Shown here: in pieces, positions 46,285 through 54,411 of the stretch
Layout: every line of letters begins with the position of its first letter
Position numbering within the stretch: the stretch's first letter is position 1
Origin: Phycisphaerales bacterium AB-hyl4
Lineage (GTDB): Bacteria > Planctomycetota > Phycisphaerae > Phycisphaerales > Phycisphaeraceae
Length of the DNA stretch: 64,000 nt
Reading direction: 5' to 3'
Assembly: GCA_041821185.1 (NCBI GenBank)
Contig: JBGUBD010000008.1
Coordinates: 122,477-186,476 of the forward strand
The notes under the pieces: generated by a model
The model's database searches: none
Seen by the model: only the letters and a program-made list of their open reading frames with translations
What the model was told of the DNA's origin: nothing
Program-made: the position numbers and the translations under genes

Positions 46285-46931
46285 TGGTTTGGTCCAGCGA
46301 TGTGAAATGGATGCCTCAATCGCGAGGTCGACGGATCTTGCTCGCGGTAGCCAGTGGCACCTTGCTTGTGCTCGCCTGCCTGCTGGTGGCGCGTGTGATG
46401 CTGACACCGACAATGCCCGCACCGGATTCGGCCGACGCTAACGACGTCGTTGCGTTCATGGCCAGCGATCAGTTCACGCAGCTTTCTTCGCAACAGCGAG
46501 AGCGGTACGTGCGCGATCTGAGCAATCGCTATCTGCGCATGACGAAGGAGCAGCGAGCCGAGTTCGACGAACAATGGCTAAGCGTCCGGGGCAGCACGGC
46601 CCTGCGCCGGCAGGTCGAGGCGCAAATGGCGGTCACTGTGCTGCGCAGTGTCAGTACGCGATACTTCGACCTGCCGGAGGCGGACCGCGGGCCGTTCCTC
46701 GATCGTGTCATCATGATGCTGGAGTTCAGTGATAGCCCGATGCAGCGCGAGTTTCATCGGTGGGTAGACAATCAGCCCATTCAGCAGAGCATCAACCGCG
46801 GCCGAGATCACATGGCCGGCGAGATGCAACGATTCCGCCAGGACTTGCTCGCCACCACCAACGCCGAGGAGCGTTCACAGTTCTACGACTTCGCCGGCGA
46901 CCTGCTCGACCGCGCCCGACAACGCCGATGA
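46284..46931 (+). CDS. Membrane-anchored protein paired with the pseudopilin
   Basis: The 215-residue protein starts at an ATG overlapping the pseudopilin stop (TGATG), eight bases after GGAGG. It has one N-terminal transmembrane helix (LLAVASGTLLVLACLLVARVML) and an extracytoplasmic region that is almost all alpha-helical (QLSSQQRERYVRDLSNRYLR, RQVEAQMAVTVLRSVSTRY). No known family is recognised. Coupled translation suggests a shared complex with the pseudopilin. Confidence 0.75.
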   Translation: MVWSSDVKWMPQSRGRRILLAVASGTLLVLACLLVARVMLTPTMPAPDSADANDVVAFMASDQFTQLSSQQRERYVRDLSNRYLRMTKEQRAEFDEQWLSVRGSTALRRQVEAQMAVTVLRSVSTRYFDLPEADRGPFLDRVIMMLEFSDSPMQREFHRWVDNQPIQQSINRGRDHMAGEMQRFRQDLLATTNAEERSQFYDFAGDLLDRARQRR

Positions 46932-46952
46932 TCCGCAGAGCTGGTGTTAAAG

Positions 46953-47026
46953 TCTCAGGCTTCAGGCGAAGCGACTGAAGTCGTTCATCCTCAAACTCAA
47001 GCCCCAGGCCTCAGGCCTCAAGCCCC
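46953..47026. repeat. Heptad repeats of the CAGGCCT type plus CTGAAG hairpin
   Basis: A CTTAAG-type hairpin (46968-46986, AAGCGACT/AGTCGTT) is flanked by CAGGCTT and a row of 7-nt units CAAGCCC/CAGGCCT (46994-47026). Here the heptad row lacks a proper opposing arm. It lies between the pilin-type operon and the isomerase gene. Confidence 0.7.
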
Positions 47027-47104
47027 CACTTGCTCAAATGCGCGAAAGCTCCGACACTACGAGGCGGAAATTAACTTCGAACTCACGAAGGAGGCTCGCA
47101 AATC

Positions 47105-48139
47105 ATGGCTCGACCTGTCACCCTTTTCACCGGCCAGTGGGCTGACCTGCCCTTCGAAGACATCTGTCAAAAGGCCGCCGCCTTCGGCTACGACGGCTTG
47201 GAACTGGCCTGCTGGGGCGATCACTTCGACGTCAAGCAAGCGGTCAAAGATAAGAAATACCTCAAACAGCGATGGGAAATCCTCGCTGATCACGACCTGA
47301 CCTGCCACTCAATCTCCAACCACCTCGTCGGCCAAGCCGTCTGCGATAACATCGACGACCGCCACAAGGCCATCCTCGACGACGACATCTGGGGCAACGG
47401 CGACCCCGAAGGCGTCCGCAAGCGCGCCGCCAAGCGCATGATCGACACCGGCAAGGCCGCCCGCGCTTTCATGGACGCCAAGCCGCAGAAAAAAGACTGG
47501 GGCGTCAAGACCGCCGTCGTCAACGGCTTCACCGGTTCGAGCATCTGGCACGCCCTCTACGCCTTCCCCCCCACCAGCCAGGACTATCTGCAACGCGGCT
47601 TCGACGACTTCGCCAAGCGATGGAAGCCCATCCTCGACGCGTACGACAAAGCCAACGTCAACTTCGCGCTCGAAGTGCACCCGACTGAGATCGCCTTCGA
47701 CATCGCCACCGCCGAGCGCGCTCTCAAAGCCATCAAAAACCACAAACGCTTCGGCTTCAACTACGACCCCAGCCACCTCGGCTATCAGCACGTCGACTAT
47801 GTGAAGTTCATCTACAACTTCGCCTCACGCATCTACCACGTCCATATTAAAGACGCCTGGTGGAACCGCGGCGACGGCACGGTAGGTGTGTTCGGCGGAC
47901 ACAGCGAGTTCGCCGACCGCCGCCGATATTGGGACTTCCGCTCGCCCGGCCGAGGCGACATCGACTTCGAGCAGATCATCGTCGCATTGAACGACATCGG
48001 CTACACCGGCCCGCTCAGCGTCGAATGGGAAGACTCCCGCATGGACCGCGAACACGGCGCGGCCGAAGCCTGCGCGTTCGTCCAGGATATGGACTTCAAA
48101 CAAAGCGATATCGCCTTCGACGCGCAGTTCGACCGGTGA
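47105..48139 (+). CDS. Sugar phosphate isomerase/epimerase-like TIM barrel protein
   Basis: The 344-residue protein starts with AAGGAGG nine bases upstream. It belongs to the xylose isomerase-like TIM barrel group: [16 protein letters not shown] in the first strand, [22 protein letters not shown] with a metal-binding Glu, [13 protein letters not shown] with Asp and His, [10 protein letters not shown] with His, and [10 protein letters not shown] with Glu. The metal ligands are complete, so the enzyme is probably active. Substrate unknown; planctomycetes carry many such genes. Confidence 0.9.
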   Translation: MARPVTLFTGQWADLPFEDICQKAAAFGYDGLELACWGDHFDVKQAVKDKKYLKQRWEILADHDLTCHSISNHLVGQAVCDNIDDRHKAILDDDIWGNGDPEGVRKRAAKRMIDTGKAARAFMDAKPQKKDWGVKTAVVNGFTGSSIWHALYAFPPTSQDYLQRGFDDFAKRWKPILDAYDKANVNFALEVHPTEIAFDIATAERALKAIKNHKRFGFNYDPSHLGYQHVDYVKFIYNFASRIYHVHIKDAWWNRGDGTVGVFGGHSEFADRRRYWDFRSPGRGDIDFEQIIVALNDIGYTGPLSVEWEDSRMDREHGAAEACAFVQDMDFKQSDIAFDAQFDR

Positions 48140-49381
48140 GCTGTACAACCCGGCCCTGCGTGAGAATGTATCCGGCCGGACGGCTGAAATAGCAATTACG
48201 ACATCGGCAAAATTGCCAGTGAGTATTGCCAGTGAATTTATAGATGCGTGATTTCGTCTACGACGAAGATCGAGTGCGGCAAATGCGGTTCCGAAAGCCC
48301 CGCACTGGACGCCTCCCCGCCAACTGGGCGCGTATTGGATGAATTAAGGTGGATCGTCTTCGGTTGTTCTGCTGCCTCGGAGGGAGCCCGCAGGGCAAAC
48401 GATGAATCCACCTTCACCGCGAGCCCAGCAACCCGGTTCAACGTCAGGGCAAGGTGCATCATACCGGCGAGTTCTACCTGCCCCGCCTCGATGCATCCTC
48501 GGATATCGTCGGACAGTACCTCCGCTCTTGCGATCTCCGGTCCTTCGGTCAGCACCTGACCCGGCCGGCAACGCCTACCGACAAGACGACGCGGGCGCAA
48601 CTCGTCTGCCCGACCATCGTCAAAGCTTCTACTTCTCGCGATCCGGCCCGTACAGTTCCACTCCTGCGACTCGCTTCGCCAAAGGAGCAGCCAAGCGTCG
48701 CCTTGTGACTTGCTCACCTCGTCGTTGAACCATGATGCTTCAACAGCGAAAGCTGCCAGCTGTTGTGTCAGGTTCTGACCATAATGTCTCAACCATCGCT
48801 GCTACGTCATCGAGAGGCTGAGTTTCAGGCATCGTCATGGCTCATGACCCCTTTCATCTGTGTACTTTCAACCGCAACACACCACGGGCGATGATCAAAG
48901 GTCGATACGTCTTGCGACCCGGTGCGTACGCTGAATGCTCGCATCTGCACTGACATCTAATGACGGCACTCAACGTGGTGTGCGCCTGCGGCCTCCACCG
49001 GCTAAGGCCAACAGATAAGAACAGTTCCGTTCGTTCTCTCGCATCGTCGTCTCCGGCAGCGGCGAAAAGAAAAACGAATCAGGCAGTGTCTTTGCGAAAC
49101 GGTCGTCGAGAAAGAGATAATGGCCCGAAGCCGTCCAAGCCTCACGGGGCGAGGTAGAGCGCTCGACCCACCGCCAATCAAGCGTCGTCCATTGTCTTCG
49201 CAATAGCTGCACCATCCGACCTGGCGCTTTGCGTCCCTGCCTTCGCCACCAGAGGCTGCCTCTCTCCTCGAAGCCCGCCGCACGGATCAGTCGGTCCCAA
49301 CGCACGGACAAGTCCGGTTCAAATCGCGTTCGCCCATCCATTGCCTGTTGAACGTAAATCATCGTGGCAGCGACGGCGGCG
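48140..49381. other. Poorly coding, probably degenerate stretch
   Basis: Apart from a weak minus-strand frame at its right end (next entry), no convincing gene is seen for 1.2 kb. A minus-strand frame at 48238-48792 (184 codons) has mixed composition with no domain; it may be the remains of a mobile or accessory gene. GC is lower than in the housekeeping region. Together with the pseudogene to the right this marks a boundary between core and accessory DNA. Confidence 0.55.
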
Positions 49382-49428
49382 TCAGTACGCATGTCGGCAA
49401 ATGCTGTCGGCCTTCCGCGACCAAGCAA
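48970..49428 (-). CDS. Weak hypothetical protein
   Basis: The 152-residue frame (MLGRGRPTAFADMRTDAAVA) contains a well composed central region (GRTRFEPDLSVRWDRLIRAAG, WRWVERSTSPREAWTASGHYLFLDD). It does not match a family I know. It begins inside a decaying ABC permease region. It could be a gene of a mobile cassette or an artefact. Confidence 0.3.
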   Translation of the reverse strand: MLGRGRPTAFADMRTDAAVAATMIYVQQAMDGRTRFEPDLSVRWDRLIRAAGFEERGSLWWRRQGRKAPGRMVQLLRRQWTTLDWRWVERSTSPREAWTASGHYLFLDDRFAKTLPDSFFFSPLPETTMRENERNCSYLLALAGGGRRRTPR

Positions 49429-49492
49429 TCCTCTGGCAGCGATCGTGAGGCTTGTTATACGTTGTGAAGCGTCCAGTGCATCGAACGGTGGA

Positions 49493-50100
49493 CAACCGCC
49501 GGAACCAGTCGGCGTAGATCGTGATGGGGTATTGCCCGGCCGTCATCCCGCCATAGCTGAAGGCGTTGACCGCTTCCACGGATTCGATCGTCCAGAACGT
49601 GAGCGTGCCTTGCAGGATGAACAGCCCGAGGAACATGCACACGCCGCCCGCGATTGTCAGCAGCAGTAGTCCCACCATGGCGGGGCTCTAGGCGATGTCC
49701 AGTAAATAGATTGCGATGCCGAGCACGATCAGGCCTTGGAGAAGTCGACCCACACGTCGCAGCGCGAGTTCCTTGCCCATGATCTGGAGGATGGTGGCGC
49801 GGGGTCGCACGAGCACGCGGTCGAAGTCACAGCCACGCACCATCGCGCCCATGCGATCGAAGCCCGTCCCCAGTGCGTCGCCCAAGGCGAAGGCCACGCT
49901 CAGCGTGCCGTAGAACAGCGCGATCTCCGGCAGCGTCCAGCTTGAAGCTGGTCGAAGCGTGCGAACAGGGCCCAGATGCCGAGGAATTCGACGCCGGTCG
50001 TCAGAAACTGCCCGCTGGCGGACAGCACGAAGCTGACGCGGTACTGAAGCTGCGCACGGATCGACATGGCGAGCAACTGGATGTAGAGCTGGATGCCATT
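49493..50100 (-). pseudogene. ABC-2-type transporter permease, decayed
   Basis: The reading is that of an ABC permease of the DUF990-like group. It begins with RAQLQYRVSFVLSASGQFLT and passes LGIWALFARFDQLQ. There a one-base deletion near 49942 shifts the frame (GWTLPE is now read as SSWTLPEIALFYG in the next phase). The frame continues GALDALGTGFDRMGAMV-like sequence to LLDIA, where TAG at 49688-49690 replaces what is normally Trp (IAWSPA), then continues in the same frame as VGLLLLTIAGGVCMF and FWTIESVEAVNAFSYGGM. The homology ends at WFRRL near 49493. Three independent lesions show it is not functional. Confidence 0.85.
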
Positions 50101-50355
50101 CCGCAACCCCAGCGCCTGGATCTCGCGCCACAACTGGACAAGTCGGTGTGCCGCAATCTCTGCCGCGCCCCGGTCGGGTCCGAAATACCATTTCTTCGGC
50201 GTCGCGGCGACCAAGTCCAGGGGGACGTGCCCCTCTTCGCCCTCGAACTGCCCAATCTTGCCAATCACCTTCTGCCATGTATTCTTCGCCGCCCACCAGG
50301 TGAGCTTGATCGAAGGCCCGTTTGCGGTGCCGTTACGGGGGTTTCGCCGAACCAT
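50101..50355 (-). pseudogene. Possible integrase N-terminal fragment fused to the permease remnant
   Basis: A frame starting at ATG 50355 runs without break into the permease remnant. Its first 85 codons (TWWAAKNTWQKVIGKIGQFE, TPKKWYFGPDRGAAEIAAHR) resemble the arm-binding N-terminus of phage-type tyrosine integrases. A TATAC-type promoter element precedes the ATG. This would be a chance chimera left by an earlier insertion event. The match is by eye only. Confidence 0.4.
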
Positions 50356-50414
50356 GTATAATGTCCAGGATCAGGGGTTGGAGTCTGTAGCTGATTGAAC
50401 CCGTCATCCAGGAA

Positions 50415-50471
50415 TATCGGCTACCGAGCAAGCCCTTTTCGGCTACCGAATCGGCAATTTTCGGCTACGAA
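50415..50471. repeat. Three iterons (TTTCGGCTACCGA) at 22-bp spacing
   Basis: Copies of CGGCTAC(C)GA have their C at 50418, 50440 and 50462, exactly 22 bp apart. They lie between the permease remnant and the terminator of the tRNA-like end. Spacing of two helical turns suggests protein binding on one face, for example integrase arm sites or a replication/partition site. Confidence 0.7.
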
Positions 50472-50493
50472 GGGACGCTGACAAGAAATGAAA

Positions 50494-50528
50494 AACGCCA
50501 AGTTGTTTTACATAAACAACTTGGCGTT
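50494..50528 (-). terminator. Rho-independent terminator behind the tRNA-like end
   Basis: A perfect 15-bp stem (50494-50508 with 50514-50528) has a 5-nt loop. On the minus strand it is followed by TTTTTCATTT. It lies 9 bp after the tRNA-like 3' end at 50538, oriented to terminate its transcript. Confidence 0.85.
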
Positions 50529-50537
50529 AAGTAGGAA

Positions 50538-50575
50538 TGGAGCCGGGGGGAGTCGAACCCCGGGTGGCTTGCCGA
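50538..50575 (-). other. tRNA-like 3' end, probably of tmRNA: candidate attachment site
   Basis: Read on the minus strand, bases 50562 to 50538 contain a T-arm (GGGG-TTCGACT-CCCC) and the acceptor strand CGGCTCC followed by A, as in the 3' end of tmRNA (a pattern of the GTTCGACTCC...CCGGCTCCA type). The rest of the gene is missing upstream, and the sequence preceding it is AT-richer island DNA. The stem at the outer pair is mismatched (C-C). With the adjacent terminator this looks like the part of ssrA that stays behind after an element integrates into it. Confidence 0.6.
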
Positions 50576-50787
50576 AAACCCGATTTATTGCGGCTTAAAT
50601 GAGGTTTCGTTTTGATTAAAAGGCAGATTTTTGGGCAGGTTTAGGGCCGTCGAGGCGGGTCTAATGGAGCCATTTAGGCTCCAACTTCCGTTTGGTGACA
50701 ATACCGTACCGATACGAAGGACGGCTTGGTGGCCGATGACTGTGGCGAAGGGTGAAACGGTGAACCAGACGTCTTTCACCGTCCATT

Positions 50788-50835
50788 GTTATCATCATTG
50801 ACAACCCCGCTCGGTGGGTTATACTGAATGATAAC
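50788..50835 (+). promoter_or_regulatory. Promoter with symmetric operators for the toxin/antitoxin pair
   Basis: TTGACA (50798-50803) and TATACT (50820-50825), 16 bp apart, form a near-consensus promoter. It is flanked by inverted copies of GTTATCATCATT (left, from 50788) and its complement AATGATAAC (right, 50827-50835). Such a layout fits autorepression by the downstream helix-turn-helix protein. Confidence 0.7.
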
Positions 50836-50853
50836 CCCGGAGGGTACGATGCC

Positions 50854-51102
50854 ATGCCCCACCTTGAGGTGCTCTGGATCGAAGGCCCCGACGGCAACGT
50901 CGAACACCTCGCCGAGCACGGCGTCAGCCCGGCCGAAGCGGAAGATGTGCTCGCCGACCCGACCGCCACCGCGATAAGCCGCAGCAGCGGCCACCCGATC
51001 GTCTTCGGCTACACCCGCCACCGCCGCAAGCTCGCCGTCGTCTACCAGATGCTCGACGACCTCTCCGCCTACCCCATCACCGCCTACGACGTGGAGGATT
51101 GA
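50854..51102 (+). CDS. Small toxin-like protein (BrnT/DUF4258-like)
   Basis: The 82-residue protein starts at an ATG with GGAGGG upstream. It begins with HLEVLWIEGPDGNVEHLAEHG and ends in KLAVVYQMLDDLSAYPITAYDVED. The core GHPIVFGYTRHRRKLAVVY is like the beta-sheet part of BrnT or RelE-type RNase toxins. A nearby downstream gene encodes a HTH protein, the usual type II toxin/antitoxin order reversed as in BrnT/HigBA. Function as a toxin is inferred. Confidence 0.72.
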   Translation: MPHLEVLWIEGPDGNVEHLAEHGVSPAEAEDVLADPTATAISRSSGHPIVFGYTRHRRKLAVVYQMLDDLSAYPITAYDVED

Positions 51103-51104
51103 CC

Positions 51105-51452
51105 ATGCCCGACATCCGACGCTCGACCAAGAAGCTCAACCCCGAGCAAATCCGCAAGCTCAAGGCTCAAGCGGAGCAAATCGACCGTGAAGACGCCGCG
51201 GCCATCAAGACCCAGGGGCGGGCGATCTTTGCCCACCACGAGCGGCTCCGCGACATCCTGCACGCGCTCGTCGCCGAGCGCAAGCGGCAGGGCCTGAGCC
51301 TGACCGACTTGGCCGAACGCACCGGCATCGCCAAGTCCAACCTCAGTCGGCTTGAGAACAGCGACAACACGACCCCGAACCTCGACACGCTCGAACGCTA
51401 CGCCCGCGCCGTCGGCAAGACCCTGCGGGTGGAGTTGACGGACGCGGCATAG
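51105..51452 (+). CDS. XRE-family HTH protein, probable antitoxin
   Basis: The 115-residue protein begins at ATG 51105, 8 bases after GGAGG, two bases past the upstream stop codon. It has a helical N-terminal region and a XRE helix-turn-helix (GLSLTDLAERTGIAKSNLSRLENSDNTTPNLDTLERYARAVGK). The likely role is to neutralise the upstream toxin and repress the shared promoter. Confidence 0.85.
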   Translation: MPDIRRSTKKLNPEQIRKLKAQAEQIDREDAAAIKTQGRAIFAHHERLRDILHALVAERKRQGLSLTDLAERTGIAKSNLSRLENSDNTTPNLDTLERYARAVGKTLRVELTDAA

Positions 51453-51511
51453 CGTCGGCGTGAGCAGAGCAAGAGTGGACTGACCAACTGTGTGTGGCGA
51501 GTTCAGCGGAG

Positions 51512-52927
51512 TTACGGGTCCACCGGCTGAGCGGGAAACGCCTTGGGTGGAGCGGGATCGGGCGATTCCTCGATCGGCTCATCAGCGATGACTTCGAATC
51601 TAAGGACGGACAAGTCGCCATCAGCGGCAACAACCTTTCGCCATTCCTCAGCACCGAACTGCTGGGGACGGTGGGTCGGGTCGTACCAAATCGAGAGTCT
51701 ACCGTCCGGCAGCCGCTGTACCCACCTGCGCTCATTCAGGTAAAAGACCGGTTCGCCGGTGCGGACGATGCGGCGTCCGTCCTCAGACAGTCCGACGTCC
51801 AGTTGCAGAGTCAACTCGTACCGGCCATGCAGAAGCGCCTCGGATCGCCATGGAATCATTTCTTGCGCATCAGCCCAGCCCGCCGCGAAGCCGCCGAACG
51901 ACGAAGTCGCTTCCGGATAGAGCCTGTGAAATTCGTGGATCACCTCGACATGCTCGACGGCATGTTCCGTGGCTGCCTCATGGGCTTCATCGATCTCGTC
52001 GGCGCTGCGCAGGGTTTGGATCAGAAACTCGATTGCCGTACGCTCATGTTCGTCATCCGTCTCAGCCAACTGTTGTTCGTAGAGCGCGATCAGGTCCTGC
52101 TCCAGGTCAACCGGATCATCGACAGTGATCTGCTCGAAGACGTGTTCGATTCGCCCTTGCGCCGCCTTGACCTTTTCCCACATCTTCACACCAAACCGCA
52201 TAGGTTCGACCGGTTCGCCTGCCTCACCATGTTCATAAAGCGTGAATTCGGGCTCGCCCGCCTCCACTACGCGGCGCAGGTCTTGGGAAAGGGTGACCGG
52301 TACTGACAACTCCAATTCGTATCGGCCGTAAAGAACGGCGCCCGACTCCCACCACACATCATTCAAATCGCTCCGATGATAGACGAACGCCCCCTGCGCC
52401 TCCGGATAAAGGGCATGAAAGTCCGCGATCACGTCAACACTGGCCAGCGCGTCCTGTCGTGCCTCGTAGTGAGCTTCGCGGATGACGCCAAGGCCCACCA
52501 GTGTCTGAATAAAGTCCATCCAGAGCAGGCGGTCTTCATCCGTTCCAGCAGCGGTAGCTTGGCGGAAGGCATCGGCCGTCGCTTGAACGTCCTCTTCGAT
52601 GAACGCCAGAATGCGTTCGTGTGTGGCCTGCAATTCCTGCTCAGTCGCTTGGACTGCCTGTTCGGTCGCCCGCCTATTCGCCACGACCTCATAAAACCGC
52701 TGGCGTGCCAGCCGGTACGCCTCGATCGCCTCGTCCAGATCAGCTTGTTGACGGTCCGCAGGCGGTTGGCGTGAGGCATCGGCAACATCGTCCTCCATCG
52801 GGCCAGCGGGGACTGACGCATTCTCCATACAACCGGAAACGGACAAGACAGCACAGAGCATCGCGAGCCATGGATGCAGTCGCGTGATCGACCTACGGGT
52901 GTGACATGAGGCGTGTGGAAGTTCCAT
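51512..52927 (-). CDS. Predicted lipoprotein with internal duplication
   Basis: The 471-residue protein starts with a lipoprotein signal (LAMLCAVLSVSGC) followed by a Glu/Gln-rich helical region (residues about 55-140). Two similar halves follow: VIADFHALYPEAQGAFVYHR with RYELELSVPVTLSQDLRRVVEAGEPEFTLYE, and VIHEFHRLYPEATSSFGG with RYELTLQLDVGLSEDGRRIVRTGEPVFYLNE. The repeated unit is roughly 170 residues and includes a heptad-like helical stretch and a beta-rich block. No known family is recognised. It may be a surface lipoprotein. It faces the antitoxin gene. Confidence 0.75.
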   Translation of the reverse strand: MELPHASCHTRRSITRLHPWLAMLCAVLSVSGCMENASVPAGPMEDDVADASRQPPADRQQADLDEAIEAYRLARQRFYEVVANRRATEQAVQATEQELQATHERILAFIEEDVQATADAFRQATAAGTDEDRLLWMDFIQTLVGLGVIREAHYEARQDALASVDVIADFHALYPEAQGAFVYHRSDLNDVWWESGAVLYGRYELELSVPVTLSQDLRRVVEAGEPEFTLYEHGEAGEPVEPMRFGVKMWEKVKAAQGRIEHVFEQITVDDPVDLEQDLIALYEQQLAETDDEHERTAIEFLIQTLRSADEIDEAHEAATEHAVEHVEVIHEFHRLYPEATSSFGGFAAGWADAQEMIPWRSEALLHGRYELTLQLDVGLSEDGRRIVRTGEPVFYLNERRWVQRLPDGRLSIWYDPTHRPQQFGAEEWRKVVAADGDLSVLRFEVIADEPIEESPDPAPPKAFPAQPVDP

Positions 52928-53410
52928 GGCTGGTTGGTCTCTCGCAGTATCTCGGGAAGTATTTTTCCCGTCAGATTCTTTGGCATTGATCTACCCGGAC
53001 CGCGCCGGACAACGCTGATTGTCTACCGCAAGATCAGGTAAAGCAAGGTATTTGAACAGATGTGGAGTGGTGCCATCGCAGAGTCACAGCCTTGGCACGG
53101 GCTGCGCGGGACGCGAAACGAGTTCGTCCCGCAGACGGGCGAGGCGGCGGTGCAACACGGACAAAAGCCTTGGTGGGCGGCAAGATGTGCACAAGGCCAC
53201 CGTCTTGCGATGATGGCCCTGTTCGGAGATGAGACGGGTTAGGTAAGACAAACGCGCTCACCGTGCGCCGGGCAATCTGGACGCCGCCATCGGTTGGCTT
53301 TCAGAAATAGCTACCAAGAACCGGTAAAGGGAACCAGGAGTGGCAGCTTGTCATTGCACGATTTGCCAAGCAAAAAAGACGGCCATTCTAGTCGAAACTG
53401 CCCCTTGACG
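52928..53410. other. Spacer between lipoprotein and membrane protein genes, no gene seen
   Basis: No credible coding region is seen in this 483-bp spacer. Codon-like open frames on both strands are short and poorly composed. It includes CAACAATC-type AT-rich patches near 53020 and 53280. Confidence 0.5.
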
Positions 53411-54118
53411 TCACGTGTCCAGCATGTCCCATTCTGAGCCAGTCACCCAACGAAGAGCAGACAACTTGCCATTGACCACTCCCCACTCGAAGTCATCTAG
53501 AACCAAGCTTTCCCGGCCATACTTCGACTCGATCTCAGCAGCCTTAGACTCCGCTCGATTACGAATGTCTTCAGGCGTGTCCGCCCATTCCTTCGGATGT
53601 TGTTCTTTCAGCACATGATGCCGTACCCACCAAACGCGCTCAAACATCTCCTGCGCTGCCGCGTGCAAATCAGACTCGTTTCGCAGGAGGATCATGGGCC
53701 ATGGTTCACCACCAAGCTCTTCTTCATTCGGAAGCCATTCCACCTTGTCGCCGTTCGGCGACAGGCCGACAGGGTGCCCATTTGGTCCAAGCTCATCCTG
53801 GACCGGCCTGACACTGCTGATTGATTCGTCGGACGCGGTGACAATCTGCTGCCTGTACCTGTGCAGATCATTCGGAGTGATGCCGTGCTTCCGATGCGTC
53901 ACGTACATCTCCGTTAATTTCCCCATCCGTGCGATTTGCTCATCTTCATCCGCACGGCTTATGGCCCGTTGCTCCTTGAATGCATCAAGGTCAATTTCGT
54001 TGGCTGTCTGAAGTTGGCGTCGCTTCACCGGCAACATCAACCAAGCCAAGACGAGGGTGATCGCGGCTGCGAGGGCTGCCGATCCCAGGTGAGTCAGCCA
54101 TGGGGAAGGGTCGTTCAT
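53411..54118 (-). CDS. Membrane-anchored hypothetical protein
   Basis: The 235-residue protein has an N-terminal transmembrane segment (about 13-33, AALAAAITLVLAWLMLPV), then a soluble region with charged helical and loop parts (RQLQTANEIDLDAFKEQRAI, EMFERVWWVRHHVLKEQHPKEW). No family is recognised. It lies on the minus strand upstream of the DUF262 gene in divergent orientation, and could be an accessory component of it. Confidence 0.65.
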   Translation of the reverse strand: MNDPSPWLTHLGSAALAAAITLVLAWLMLPVKRRQLQTANEIDLDAFKEQRAISRADEDEQIARMGKLTEMYVTHRKHGITPNDLHRYRQQIVTASDESISSVRPVQDELGPNGHPVGLSPNGDKVEWLPNEEELGGEPWPMILLRNESDLHAAAQEMFERVWWVRHHVLKEQHPKEWADTPEDIRNRAESKAAEIESKYGRESLVLDDFEWGVVNGKLSALRWVTGSEWDMLDT

Positions 54119-54411
54119 GTTGGCAGTTTACCCGGTTGGTGCTCAATCATTCGACTCCGCCGGTGATCAAGGACGGTACCTGAGCCGCGTGACCGCAAAT
54201 GATGTGTGCTGTCCGCTGTCGGGCGCCGAACGGGCGGTGAGGTTGCTGGCGGGAAGGCAGGACCATGCCGGACGAACCGTCACTGGCACGGGGACGATCG
54301 CTTCAGCACCCAGCCCCTGTATGCGGCGATTGCTTGACGTGGTCGGTGCCCATACCTTGTACGGGTTCATCGGGACGCATCATAGCCAAACAACATGTTG
54401 GAGCCTCTTCC
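54119..54411. other. Divergent gap before the DUF262 gene
   Basis: The 293-bp gap holds the promoters of the divergent gene pair. No gene is seen. A CAATCATTCGACTCCG stretch lies near 54147. Confidence 0.4.

Noticed and set aside
48238-48792. 184-codon minus-strand open frame
   Set aside because: No domain, no ribosome binding site, and mixed composition; placed under degenerate DNA instead of a gene.
49420-49470. Integron attC site (GTATAACAAGC on the minus strand)
   Set aside because: Only one half of the site can be read; no opposite GTTRRRY with inner arms was found.
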